This document shows, in pieces, positions 1-8,733 of a DNA stretch of 39,529 bases (the stretch's first letter is position 1; each line of letters opens with the position of its first letter). Where the stretch lies: the NCBI GenBank assembly GCA_937926205.1, contig CALEYL010000060.1, positions 1 to 39,529 on the forward strand, written 5' to 3'. Source of the DNA: an uncultured Saprospiraceae bacterium. Its GTDB lineage: Bacteria; Bacteroidota; Bacteroidia; Chitinophagales; Saprospiraceae. The position numbers and the translations under genes are program-made. Under the pieces are notes generated by a model that had not been told where the DNA came from, did not search any database, and saw nothing but the letters and a program-made list of their open reading frames with translations.

Positions 1-3000
1 TGAGCGGAGGATGTGAGATTACGGGTACTTCTAATCCGTCTACTTTCACGACAACACCTGGAGCTTGCGGCGGAACGGTAACGGAGACCTGGACCGCAAC
101 AGATGCCTGTGGCAGAGCGCTTGCGCCGGTTTCCCGTACGATAACGGTTAGTCCGGCAGCCCTTCCAACGATGACGGCTCCGGCCAATATTACGGTAGCC
201 TGCGGTGCGATACCTTCGCCGAGCACCCTTTTCTTCAGCAATGGGCTGAGTGGAGGATGTGAGATTACGGGTACTTCTAATCCGTCGACTTTCACGACAA
301 CACCCGGCGCTTGCGGCGGAACGGTAACGGAGACCTGGACAGCAACGGATGCCTGTGGCAGAGCACTCGCGCCGGTTTCCCGTACGATAACGGTTAGTCC
401 TGCAGCGCTTCCGACGATGACGGCTCCTGCCAATATCACGGTAGCCTGCGGCGCGATACCTTCGCCGAGCACCCTTTCCTTCAGCAATGGGCTGAGCGAA
501 GGATGTGAGATTACGGGTACTTCTAATCCGTCGACTTTCACGACAACACCCGGCGCTTGCGGCGGAACGGTAACGGAGACCTGGACGGCAACGGACGAAT
601 GTGGACGAGCACTCGCTTCGGTTTCCCGTACGATAACGGTTAGTCCTGCAGCCCTTCCGACGATGACGGCTCCTGCCAATATCACGGTAGCCTGCGGCGC
701 GATACCTTCGCCGAGCACCCTTTCCTTCAGCAATGGGCTGAGCGAAGGATGTGAGATTACGGGTACTTCTAATCTGTCTACTTTCACGACAACACCTGGA
801 GCTTGCGGTGGAACGGTAACGGAGACCTGGACCGCAACAGATGCCTGTGGCAGAGCACTCGCTTCGGTTTCCCGCATCATCACCGTTAGTCCGGCAGCGC
901 TTCCGACGATGACGGCTCCTGCCAATATCACGGTAGCCTGCGGCGCAATACCTTCGCCGAGCACCCTTTCCTTCAGCAATGGGCTGAGCGGAGGATGTGA
1001 GATTACGGGTACTTCTAATCTGTCTACTTTCACGACAACGCCCGGCGCTTGCGGCGGAACGGTAACGGAGACCTGGACGGCAACAGATGCCTGTGGCAGA
1101 GCGCTTGCGCCGGTTTCCCGTACGATAACGGTTAGTCCTGCAGCGCTTCCAACGATGACGGCTCCTGCCAATATCACGGTAGCCTGCGGTGCGATACCTT
1201 CGCCGAGCACCCTTTCCTTCAGCAATGGGCTGAGCGAAGGATGTGAGATTACGGGTACTTCTAATCTGTCTACTTTCACGACAACACCTGGAGCTTGCGG
1301 TGGAACGGTAACGGAGACCTGGACCGCAACAGATGCCTGCGGCAGAGCGCTTGCGCCGGTTTCCCGTACGATAACGGTTAGTCCGGCAGCCCTTCCGACG
1401 ATGACGGCTCCTGCCAATATCACGGTAGCCTGCGGCGCGATACCTTCACCGAGCACCCTTTCCTTCAGCAATGGGCTGAGTGGAGGATGTGAGATTACGG
1501 GTACTTCTAATCCGTCTACTTTCACGACAACACCCGGCGCTTGCGGCGGAACGGTAACGGAGACCTGGACCGCAACGGATGCCTGTGGCAGAGCGCTTGC
1601 GCCGGTTTCCCGTACGATAACGGTTAGTCCGGCAGCCCTTCCAACGATGACGGCTCCTGCCAATATCACGGTAGCCTGCGGCGCGATACCTTCGCCGAGC
1701 ACCCTTTCCTTCAGCAATGGGCTGAGTGGAGGATGTGAGATTACGGGTACTTCTAATCCGTCTACTTTCACGACAACACCTGGAGCTTGCGGCGGAACGG
1801 TAACGGAGACCTGGACCGCAACAGATGCCTGTGGCAGAGCGCTTGCGCCGGTTTCCCGTACGATAACGGTTAGTCCGGCAGCGCTTCCAACGATGACGGC
1901 TCCGGCCAATATCACGGTAGCCTGCGGCGCGATACCTTCGCCGAGCACCCTTTCCTTCAGCAATGGGCTGAGCGAAGGATGTGAGATTACGGGTACTTCT
2001 AATCTGTCTACTTTCACGACAACGCCCGGCGCTTGCGGCGGAACGGTAACGGAGACCTGGACGGCAACGGACGAATGTGGACGAGCACTCGCTTCGGTTT
2101 CCCGCATCATCACCGTTAGTCCGGCAGCGCTTCCAACGATGACGGCTCCGGCCAATATTACGGTAGCCTGCGGCGCGATACCTTCGCCGAGCACCCTTTC
2201 CTTCAGCAATGGGCTGAGCGAAGGATGTGAGATTACGGGTACTTCTAATCTGTCGACTTTCACGACAACACCTGGCGCTTGCGGCGGAACCGTAACGGAG
2301 ACATGGACGGCAACGGATGCCTGTGGACGAGCGCTTGCGCCGGTTTCCCGTACGATAACGGTTAGTCCGGCAGCCCTTCCGACGATGACGGCTCCGGCCA
2401 ATATTACGGTAGCCTGCGGTGCGATACCTTCACCGAGCACCCTTTCCTTCAGCAATGGGCTGAGCGGAGGATGTGAGATTACGGGTACTTCTAATCCGTC
2501 TACTTTCACGACAACACCTGGCGCTTGCGGCGGAACGGTAACGGAGACCTGGACGGCAACGGACGAATGTGGACGAGCACTCGCTTCGGTTTCCCGTACG
2601 ATAACGGTTAGTCCGGCAGCGCTTCCAACGATGACGGCTCCTGCCAATATCACGGTAGCCTGCGGTGCGATACCTTCGCCGAGCACCCTTTCCTTCAGCA
2701 ATGGGCTGAGCGGAGGATGTGAGATTACGGGTACTTCTAATCCGTCGACTTTCACGACAACGCCTGGAGCTTGCGGCGGAACAGTAACGGAGACCTGGAC
2801 GGCAACGGATGCCTGTGGCAGAGCGCTTGCGCCGGTTTCCCGTACGATAACCGTTAGTCCGGCAGCGCTTCCAACGATGACGGCTCCTGCCAATATCACG
2901 GTAGCCTGCGGCGCGATACCTTCGCCGAGCACCCTTTCCTTCAGCAATGGGCTGAGCGGAGGATGTGAGATTACGGGTACTTCTAATCTGTCGACTTTCA

Positions 3001-4496
3001 CGACAACACCCGGCGCTTGCGGCGGAACGGTAACGGAGACCTGGACAGCAACGGATGCCTGTGGCAGAGCGCTTGCGCCGGTTTCGAGGTTGATTACAGT
3101 ACAGCCTGCGGAAATAGCTTCATTTATGAATGTTCCTGGAAACTCCTCAATCGCTTGTAGTGCTGCGCCTCCAGCGTCTTCTTCGCTGTCGTACAGTAAC
3201 AGAGGTACTGGCTCCTGTGAAATTAGCGGATCAGTAATGAGTACGATCAGTGGGGCTCACAATGCTTGCGGTGGAAGTTATACAGAAACATGGACGTTCA
3301 CAGACAACTGTGAAAGGACGATCGAATATTCCCGAACGATTACAGTAGTGCCTGCCCCTATGGCTACATTTGTGAGCCTTCCGGAAAACACGACTGTTAC
3401 TTGTAACATTGGCACGCCAACTCCAACAACATTAGAGTACACGAATGACTTGGAGGGCTCCTGTTCAATCAGCGGCAGTGTAACGTCTACTCTGACCTTG
3501 AATTCGCAGGCGTGTCCGGCTGTTTATGTGGAAACGTGGACTTTTACAGATGCTTGTGGCAGGACAATTACCCATAGCAGAGATGTAGCTTTTACAACAC
3601 TTTGGTCTGGTGCTGATATAGGAGAAGCAAGTGGCAACAGCAACTATTCGTGTAATCAATCCAATACGGGAGCTTTTGGTCCATTTACCATGACTTCCCT
3701 TGGATATGGAAGCCCCGGAGGTTCGGCTACCACAGACATCATGCATTTTGTATACACCCCGCTTTCAGGTAATGGTCAGATCATTGCCCGTTTTGTAAGT
3801 GCAAACAACACAGGTTTCGGAGGTATCATGATTCGGGAATCTCTGGCGCCAGGATCCAAAAAAGTGGATGTGCGTACTCAAAACAACTTCAATATTGAAA
3901 GGGAAGTTCGGTTTACGACAAATGGCAATGAAGTTACCCAACAATGGCCGCGTTATCACAAATGGCTAAGATTGGATCGTACCGGAGATGTTTTTACCAT
4001 GTTTTCTTCACCCAATGGTGTTTCCTGGTCATTCCTCGGCACGGTTACTGTAGCCATGAACAATTGCGTTCTTATTGGCGTATTTTCTGAAGGCGTCAAT
4101 CCAACGACTTCAACGACCGCTGTGATGGACAATATTTTGGTAAATACCGGCACGCTGGTTGTTTCTTCTCCTATAGGTAGTCTTACGGAATTTAATGATC
4201 CGGTAGTACAGGATGAGACTGGTTTGGGCTTGACCCCGGATATTCGGATCTATCCGAACCCGGTTTCAAACGACCAGGAGGTTACGATGGAACTGATAGG
4301 TATATTGGATCAAAAAGTCCGGGTAGCGATTTATTCACTCCAGGGTAATTTGATAAAAACCATCTGGGTAGATGGTACTGAAGGTACCACAATAAATCTG
4401 GATGTAAGCGAATTTACCGATGGGGTTTATTTGGTCAACCTACTTGCGGAAGATAAACGATCAGTAAGTAAAATGCTCAGAGTGGTTCAGAAGTAA
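1..4496 (+). CDS. Giant T9SS-secreted repeat protein (5'-truncated by window edge)
   Basis: The reading frame is open from the first complete codon (position 3), so the gene starts outside the window; the ATG at 171 is only the first Met of a repeat unit. Twelve complete 82-residue units (246 bp) start at 171, 417, 663 and so on to 2877, after one partial unit. Each begins MTAPANITVACG and carries conserved Cys pairs (VACG, GGCE, GACGG, DACGR), as in HYR/Ig-like repeats. Two diverged units follow (about 3123-3600), then a ~180-residue beta-sandwich, lectin/DUF1349-like region (WSGADIGEASG onward, about 3600-4150), and a type A sorting domain beginning IYPNPVSNDQE near 4250 and ending KMLRVVQK. 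The sorting domain implies Sec export, then T9SS export across the outer membrane and surface attachment or release. An adhesin or matrix role is inferred only. Confidence 0.9.
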   Translation, partial: SGGCEITGTSNPSTFTTTPGACGGTVTETWTATDACGRALAPVSRTITVSPAALPTMTAPANITVACGAIPSPSTLFFSNGLSGGCEITGTSNPSTFTTTPGACGGTVTETWTATDACGRALAPVSRTITVSPAALPTMTAPANITVACGAIPSPSTLSFSNGLSEGCEITGTSNPSTFTTTPGACGGTVTETWTATDECGRALASVSRTITVSPAALPTMTAPANITVACGAIPSPSTLSFSNGLSEGCEITGTSNLSTFTTTPGACGGTVTETWTATDACGRALASVSRIITVSPAALPTMTAPANITVACGAIPSPSTLSFSNGLSGGCEITGTSNLSTFTTTPGACGGTVTETWTATDACGRALAPVSRTITVSPAALPTMTAPANITVACGAIPSPSTLSFSNGLSEGCEITGTSNLSTFTTTPGACGGTVTETWTATDACGRALAPVSRTITVSPAALPTMTAPANITVACGAIPSPSTLSFSNGLSGGCEITGTSNPSTFTTTPGACGGTVTETWTATDACGRALAPVSRTITVSPAALPTMTAPANITVACGAIPSPSTLSFSNGLSGGCEITGTSNPSTFTTTPGACGGTVTETWTATDACGRALAPVSRTITVSPAALPTMTAPANITVACGAIPSPSTLSFSNGLSEGCEITGTSNLSTFTTTPGACGGTVTETWTATDECGRALASVSRIITVSPAALPTMTAPANITVACGAIPSPSTLSFSNGLSEGCEITGTSNLSTFTTTPGACGGTVTETWTATDACGRALAPVSRTITVSPAALPTMTAPANITVACGAIPSPSTLSFSNGLSGGCEITGTSNPSTFTTTPGACGGTVTETWTATDECGRALASVSRTITVSPAALPTMTAPANITVACGAIPSPSTLSFSNGLSGGCEITGTSNPSTFTTTPGACGGTVTETWTATDACGRALAPVSRTITVSPAALPTMTAPANITVACGAIPSPSTLSFSNGLSGGCEITGTSNLSTFTTTPGACGGTVTETWTATDACGRALAPVSRLITVQPAEIASFMNVPGNSSIACSAAPPASSSLSYSNRGTGSCEISGSVMSTISGAHNACGGSYTETWTFTDNCERTIEYSRTITVVPAPMATFVSLPENTTVTCNIGTPTPTTLEYTNDLEGSCSISGSVTSTLTLNSQACPAVYVETWTFTDACGRTITHSRDVAFTTLWSGADIGEASGNSNYSCNQSNTGAFGPFTMTSLGYGSPGGSATTDIMHFVYTPLSGNGQIIARFVSANNTGFGGIMIRESLAPGSKKVDVRTQNNFNIEREVRFTTNGNEVTQQWPRYHKWLRLDRTGDVFTMFSSPNGVSWSFLGTVTVAMNNCVLIGVFSEGVNPTTSTTAVMDNILVNTGTLVVSSPIGSLTEFNDPVVQDETGLGLTPDIRIYPNPVSNDQEVTMELIGILDQKVRVAIYSLQGNLIKTIWVDGTEGTTINLDVSEFTDGVYLVNLLAEDKRSVSKMLRVVQK
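3..3122 (+). repeat. Tandem array of 246-bp coding repeats
   Basis: One partial plus twelve full units with an exact 246-bp period (82 codons, in frame). Units differ at a few recurring sites: SGG or SEG, NPST or NLST, DAC or DEC, ALAP or ALAS, SRT or SRI. The variants occur in mixed combinations, and silent differences such as cctgcc/ccggcc are shuffled as well. This pattern points to recombination or gene conversion between units. Copy number in an assembly of such a region may be unreliable. Confidence 0.95.
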
Positions 4497-4525
4497 GTAA
4501 CCATTTCTGATTGATAGACATGTTT

Positions 4526-4568
4526 AATCCCGAATTTTGGCAATTGCCGAGATTCGGGATTTTTTTTT
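4526..4568 (+). terminator. Rho-independent terminator of the giant repeat gene
   Basis: A perfect 10-bp stem, AATCCCGAAT (4526-4535) with ATTCGGGATT (4552-4561), has a 16-nt loop and runs straight into eight T (4561-4568). It lies 30 bp after the stop codon of the T9SS substrate gene. Confidence 0.85.
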
Positions 4569-4674
4569 GAAGGCACCATACCCAAATACCCATCGTAAAT
4601 TTGGGTAGTTGACAATACTGAAAAGACAGGAGGAGCCACGTAAAAAGCGTCCTAAAAAAGTGGCTATGCAGAAT

Positions 4675-4712
4675 AAAAAAAACCGGTATCGAAAAGATTC
4701 GGTACCGGTTTT
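4675..4712 (-). terminator. Terminator of the tRNA-Leu operon
   Basis: The arms 4679-4693 and 4698-4712 form a 15-bp stem with one G-U pair and a 4-nt loop, built on AAAACCGGTA. On the minus strand the stem is followed by a T-run (the A-run at 4675-4682 on the plus strand). It therefore fits termination of leftward transcripts coming from the tRNA genes about 70 bp away. It may also work weakly in the other direction. Confidence 0.75.
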
Positions 4713-4784
4713 AAGACTCAGAATGGCTATTGCCAAATGTTGAACACAAGTCATTCTTTAGAATATGGAATGCCTTGTGTTTAG

Positions 4785-4868
4785 TGCCGAAAGGGGGAGT
4801 CGAACCCCCACGCCCGTAAGGACACACGCCCCTGAAACGTGCGCGTCTACCAATTCCGCCATTTCGGC
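4785..4868 (-). tRNA. tRNA-Leu (anticodon CAG)
   Basis: Read on the minus strand, the acceptor stem GCCGAAA pairs with TTTCGGC, with discriminator A at 4785. The D-arm contains GGAATTGGTAGAC. The anticodon stem CACGT/GCGTG encloses loop TTCAGGG, giving anticodon CAG. There is a long class II variable arm (GTCC/GGGC), and the T-arm is GGGGG TTCGACT CCCCC. The 3' CCA is not encoded. It is the second of two tandem tRNA-Leu genes, 61 bp downstream of the first. Confidence 0.95.
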
Positions 4869-4929
4869 AAAGCGAATGCAAATGTAAAAGATTCAGAAAC
4901 ATCTCCAAAAAAAAATCAGAGTTGTTTGG

Positions 4930-5012
4930 TACCGAAGGTGGGACTCGAACCCACACGTACTCGCGTACACTGGATTTTGAATCCAGCGCGTCTACCATTC
5001 CGCCACTTCGGC
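4930..5012 (-). tRNA. tRNA-Leu (anticodon CAA)
   Basis: On the minus strand the acceptor GCCGAAG pairs with CTTCGGT, leaving a G1-U72 wobble, with discriminator A at 4930. The anticodon stem CTGGA/TCCAG encloses TTCAAAA, giving anticodon CAA. The class II variable arm is GTAC GCGA GTAC, and the T-arm is GTGGG TTCGAGT CCCAC. CCA is not encoded. It is first in a two-tRNA leucine operon. Confidence 0.95.
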
Positions 5013-5023
5013 CTGTACGGTGT

Positions 5024-5040
5024 GCCGAACGCTGTTCGGC
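5024..5040 (-). other. Small hairpin just upstream of tRNA-Leu(CAA)
   Basis: GCCGAAC gct GTTCGGC gives a perfect 7-bp stem with a 3-nt loop, 12 bp upstream of the mature tRNA 5' end. It would be in the leader of the tRNA precursor; a processing role is only a guess. Confidence 0.5.
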
Positions 5041-5049
5041 GAAAGATGC

Positions 5050-5081
5050 CAAAGATCTCAAAACATTTGCCGCTTAATCAA
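5050..5081 (-). promoter_or_regulatory. Candidate promoter of the tRNA-Leu operon
   Basis: On the minus strand: TTG (5079-5081), 21 nt, then GATCTTTG (5050-5057), 7 of 8 to the Bacteroidota -7 consensus TAnnTTTG. It sits about 40 bp before the first tRNA and just after the end of hscB. Confidence 0.45.
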
Positions 5082-5106
5082 GGGTTTTTAGCCTCCGTTG
5101 AGGCCA

Positions 5107-5637
5107 TTATCCCTTCGGGACGGCAAATCTAGATAAATTTTCTTTGATGCGCAATAAATATCTTTTTTTTAAATAGTAATCCTTCATGGCCGCAAATCGG
5201 CTTGTTTCATCGCCTTCAGAGGCAAGTACCTGTCTGAGTTCGGTAAGCAATAAACTATCTTGATTGTCAATATTTTGCACCAGGGTATCAAAGCGCGTCT
5301 GGTCAAAATCGAACTCCAGTTCCATGGCCTCTTCGTTCACTTCCATCATTTCCATCAGAAACGCCTGGGGGAGCACATGGGTTCCTTCTTCACCAAATTG
5401 CCCTTTTAACTCAAGCAGATATTTCAAACGGCTGTCGAAATTGGACAGGGTACGCCAGGCTTCGTTGTTAAAGGACGAAAGTTCCAGGATTTCAGCCTGC
5501 TTTTCCGGAGACTCCAGGGTATAAAAATCCGGGTGGAACTTCTTGCTGTTTTCGTAAAAACGGCGTTTGAGTTCCGCTTCATCCAGATCTAAAGATTCCG
5601 GCAAACCGAAAAACTCAAAATAATTTACTTCAGCCAT
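5107..5637 (-). CDS. hscB: Fe-S assembly co-chaperone HscB (J-domain)
   Basis: HscB is a J-domain co-chaperone that brings the scaffold IscU/SufU-type protein to an Hsp70 for transfer of iron-sulfur clusters in the cytoplasm. The 176-residue product is close to the usual ~170. The N-terminal J-domain starts NYFEFFGLP and carries the HPD signature at residues 35-37. The C-terminal three-helix domain includes LPQAFLMEMMEVNEE, the hallmark scaffold-binding region. It overlaps the end of rseP by 13 bp in a different frame, so the two are probably co-transcribed and translationally coupled. No hscA or isc genes are in the window. Confidence 0.92.
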   Translation of the reverse strand: MAEVNYFEFFGLPESLDLDEAELKRRFYENSKKFHPDFYTLESPEKQAEILELSSFNNEAWRTLSNFDSRLKYLLELKGQFGEEGTHVLPQAFLMEMMEVNEEAMELEFDFDQTRFDTLVQNIDNQDSLLLTELRQVLASEGDETSRFAAMKDYYLKKRYLLRIKENLSRFAVPKG

Positions 5638-6965
5638 GCTCTAAAGATATCGAGTCCATTGGCGTACAACACCAGGCCAAGTACGATGATCAATCCGATC
5701 GTCGTTGCCCATTCCATAAATTTATCGCTGAGTTTTCGACCCGTGACGGCTTCAATCAGCAGAAACATGACGTGGCCGCCGTCGAGTGCAGGGATGGGCA
5801 ACAAGTTCATAAAGGCAAGAATGAGCGACAAAACTGCGGTCATCGTCCAGAAACGTTGCCAGACCCATTGGGTGCCGAACATTTGACCTATGGAGCCAAT
5901 ACCTCCCAGGCTTTCCGAAACTTTAATGTCTCCCCGGAACATTTTGCCAAAGGCCTTTAATTGATCATTCAGGAAGCCCATGCCTTTCACAACCCCGGCA
6001 GGCATGGCTTGCCCGAGCGTATAGGACTGGTTTTTCGCACCGAGAATGACACTTGGGGCAACTGCGTAGGCGCCGATCTTCCCTTCTGCCGTGGTCGTCA
6101 ACGGGACATTAAGGGTGTCGCCACCCCGGATAACAGCCAGTTCGATGGCCTTTTCTTTGTACTCATCCAGCAGCAAGCGCTGGAATTCATGATAATATAA
6201 GGTTGGCGTGCCATTCACCCCAATGATCTGGTCGTTGTGAACCAGTCCTGCTTTTGCTGCCGGACTATCGGCGACGGTCGTATCTACAATAAACGGAACA
6301 CGTGGACCGAACAGCAACTTGCCTTTGTTTTCATAACTCGACAAAACAGAAGTATAACCAGCCGGAACGGGCAACAGAATGGTTTGTGAATCGCGTTGAA
6401 TGGTCAGGTTGGGGATATTATTGATGATGATCTGCCGGACAAGCTCCCGGTCGCTCAATTTTTCAAGCTTATGGTCACCGATTTTAAGCAAATGATCCCC
6501 GTCTTTCAGGCCGAGGTCTTTCCCCAGTTCATCGACATAGATGCCGTAACGGGCATTTTCAGCTGGAATATAATCTTCTCCCCATACCCACAAAACCATT
6601 CCGTAAAGGAAAAAACCCAGGATGAAATTCACCGTAACGCCGCCAAGCATGATGATAAGGCGTTGCCAGGCCGGCTTAGATCGGAATTCCCAGGGCTCCG
6701 GATCTTTTTTCATCTGCTCTTTATCCATACTCTCGTCTATCATGCCGGAGATTTTCACATAACCGCCCAATGGAAGCCAGCCGATGCCGTATTCCGTTTC
6801 GCCGATTTTTTTCTTAAACAGGGAAAATTTGACATCAAAGAACAGATAAAATTTTTCTACCCGCGTTTTGAAGAGCCGGGCAGGGATAAAATGCCCCATC
6901 TCGTGCAAAACAACCAGTAATGACAAACTCAGGATCAATTGGCCTACAATGACAAGAATATCCAT
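5625..6965 (-). CDS. rseP: Site-2 (RseP-type) intramembrane zinc metalloprotease
   Basis: An inner-membrane protease that cuts transmembrane segments of regulators such as anti-sigma factors and cleans up signal peptides. The zinc motif HEMGH is at residues 21-25 in the first membrane helix. Periplasmic PDZ domains lie between about residues 130 and 300 (for example ADSPAAKAGLVHNDQIIGVNG). The second active-site motif NLLPIPALDGGH (Asp about 395) is in a late helix, and a final helix ends the protein. The length of 446 is normal for the family. It is followed by, and overlaps, hscB. In many Bacteroidota rseP follows dxr; here the upstream gene is a vWA protein instead. Confidence 0.94.
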   Translation of the reverse strand: MDILVIVGQLILSLSLLVVLHEMGHFIPARLFKTRVEKFYLFFDVKFSLFKKKIGETEYGIGWLPLGGYVKISGMIDESMDKEQMKKDPEPWEFRSKPAWQRLIIMLGGVTVNFILGFFLYGMVLWVWGEDYIPAENARYGIYVDELGKDLGLKDGDHLLKIGDHKLEKLSDRELVRQIIINNIPNLTIQRDSQTILLPVPAGYTSVLSSYENKGKLLFGPRVPFIVDTTVADSPAAKAGLVHNDQIIGVNGTPTLYYHEFQRLLLDEYKEKAIELAVIRGGDTLNVPLTTTAEGKIGAYAVAPSVILGAKNQSYTLGQAMPAGVVKGMGFLNDQLKAFGKMFRGDIKVSESLGGIGSIGQMFGTQWVWQRFWTMTAVLSLILAFMNLLPIPALDGGHVMFLLIEAVTGRKLSDKFMEWATTIGLIIVLGLVLYANGLDIFRAWLK

Positions 6966-7071
6966 ATTTTCTTTTTCAGATCATGTTATTTGAGAAGCAA
7001 GCACAAGACGGCTTGCCGGGAGATACTGCACTAACGCCTGACCTCCGGAATAGGTTTTATAATTGTGGCGG

Positions 7072-7079
7072 CAAAGGTA
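7072..7079 (-). promoter_or_regulatory. Candidate -7 box for rseP-hscB
   Basis: On the minus strand this reads TACCTTTG, an exact TAnnTTTG box, about 107 bp before the rseP start. No convincing -33 TTTG was seen at the usual spacing. Confidence 0.4.
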
Positions 7080-7111
7080 AATCAATTTTTTGGTTTTAAT
7101 AGGTGTGGCTT

Positions 7112-8521
7112 TCATTCCGGGAATATGGCCCACAAAGCCTCTACCGCAGGCCCATGGCAGGTCACGCGCTGCAGTTCCGGTGCCAGAAACTGAAACGATG
7201 CGACCAGGTTGAAAGCAAAAGGCGCCAAACGACAGCGGTAGTTGTCAATGTAGATCACCCGCCCGCCGGTGTTGTCTGCCAGGCAGGTATATTCGGTAAA
7301 CGCTTCCGTGTTGTTCAGGTTGGCATCCAGAAAAGTAAGAATATGTATGGTGATGTGTTTTTTGGCGATTCGGGCGGCCCATTCGCAAATGTCCAATCCG
7401 CCGGCCCGGCACACATTGGCGCCATCGCTCACCAGAAAAATGGTTTTGTGCGTACTACTGCTATCGGAAAACAAAACCGGCGAAGCTTCCAGTATGGTGA
7501 GTAGGGGGGTGGTGCCGTCTGGGACAAGAAATTCCAGCGCCGTGCGCAAATCGGGTCGGGTAATGGAACCTGTTTTGTGCCATAGTTTTGGCGTGGTGCC
7601 ACAATCTCCGCCAATGGTGCCAATGCCCATCGGCAAACGCGCCGGTATGCTGTCTAACAATTCCAGCATGGTGCCGCGCATGGTTTCAAAACGGGTAACC
7701 CCCATACAGATCACTTTTTCCATAACCATAGACCCGGAGATGTCGAGCATCAATAAAAGTTCGTCGGTTTCGGTCAGCCGGGTCATCTCCAGAATGCTGC
7801 CAGGCATATTGGGGATGTAATCGCTTGTGGCTTCTTTCACTTTGGGCAGGTGGTCGGAAGTCGACGTTGTCAGTCCAAGGGTATCGGCCAGCATCCGGTA
7901 GTTGTTCAGCGCGGCGGTATTAGCAGGATCGTATTGGGTTGCTTTTTCGAAATTGGGAATCGCGCGCAGCAAATCTGCTTTGCTGACATGGTAATGGGGC
8001 GCCTGTTTGGCACTTTTATGGGCGCCAATGCCCTGATTTAACAAAATGGCGTAGCCAAGGGCATTGTAAAAAGTGCTCAGCAACTTGCGATTGCCGATGT
8101 CTTCCTGAAGTTCGATGCTTTTCCTGAAAGGTTGGATGGCAAGGTCGTACCGTTTGCCGTAACAGCGAATCACGCCCTCCACAAAATAGCGCATGACTTT
8201 TTTCTGGGCGTATTCGCGGTCTTCCTGTACGAGCCCGGCGTCGCTCTTTTGTAAAATGCGCAGGGCTTCATCTGGTTTGCCATTTCTGCCAAGACAGGCT
8301 GAGAGCGAGAGCGCAAAGGTAAAATTGTCGGGTATGATGTCGTAAGCCTGCCGGAAATGCCCTTCTGCACGACCATACTGCCCTTCTGAAAAATCGAGGG
8401 TACCTTTGTAATGATGCCGGTATGCTGCCTTAACGCTGCCCCCCGGAAAATGAAAAGAAGACGCAATACAGACAATCAAAAAGAGCAGAGACAGACGCGG
8501 GATGGTGATTAATACGTTCAC
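7112..8521 (-). CDS. Exported TPR and von Willebrand A domain protein
   Basis: The 469-residue product starts with a signal peptide or anchor (residues 1 to about 25). TPR-like helical repeats cover about residues 35-215 (GQYGRAEGHFRQAYDIIPDN; AIPNFEKATQYDPANTAAL). The C-terminal vWA domain begins near 250 and has an intact metal site: DISGS at 260-264, the TT of DGTTPL near 337-338, and D366 in VSDGAN. vWA domains of this sort bind ligands through a divalent metal and often serve in periplasmic complexes. Several Cys (C307, C371, C379, C413, C430) could form disulfides. The substrate is unknown. It lies upstream of rseP on the same strand but is separated by 146 bp with its own candidate promoter. 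Confidence 0.8.
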   Translation of the reverse strand: MNVLITIPRLSLLFLIVCIASSFHFPGGSVKAAYRHHYKGTLDFSEGQYGRAEGHFRQAYDIIPDNFTFALSLSACLGRNGKPDEALRILQKSDAGLVQEDREYAQKKVMRYFVEGVIRCYGKRYDLAIQPFRKSIELQEDIGNRKLLSTFYNALGYAILLNQGIGAHKSAKQAPHYHVSKADLLRAIPNFEKATQYDPANTAALNNYRMLADTLGLTTSTSDHLPKVKEATSDYIPNMPGSILEMTRLTETDELLLMLDISGSMVMEKVICMGVTRFETMRGTMLELLDSIPARLPMGIGTIGGDCGTTPKLWHKTGSITRPDLRTALEFLVPDGTTPLLTILEASPVLFSDSSSTHKTIFLVSDGANVCRAGGLDICEWAARIAKKHITIHILTFLDANLNNTEAFTEYTCLADNTGGRVIYIDNYRCRLAPFAFNLVASFQFLAPELQRVTCHGPAVEALWAIFPE

Positions 8522-8733
8522 TTGGGAGTACTTTGAATGTCAAATACCGGTGTGTTGGTATAAGACCTTGAAAATCAAACAATGTTCCTGGTTTTATTGT
8601 GTTTTAGAGCTGGAGTCTAAAAAGAATGTTGACAAAGAAACGAAAAAAACGCCCGGTCGGCATCCATATTGCAGGCTTATTCGTTATTTCATAATATTGC
8701 ATGGCTTTTCAGAAATCCTAATTTTTGTAAAAG

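Noticed and set aside
171..173. Start codon of the giant repeat gene
   Set aside because: The frame is open to the window edge and the same Met opens every repeat unit, so the true start is outside the window.
3..3122. CRISPR-like array
   Set aside because: The repeats are 246 bp, directly adjacent, in frame and protein-coding; there are no unique spacers.
5091..5104. Terminator after hscB (GCCTC/GAGGC)
   Set aside because: The stem is only 5 bp, and on the minus strand it is followed by A, not T.
4711..5132. Open frames across the two tRNA genes on both strands
   Set aside because: They translate tRNA-Leu sequence; the tRNA structures are complete.
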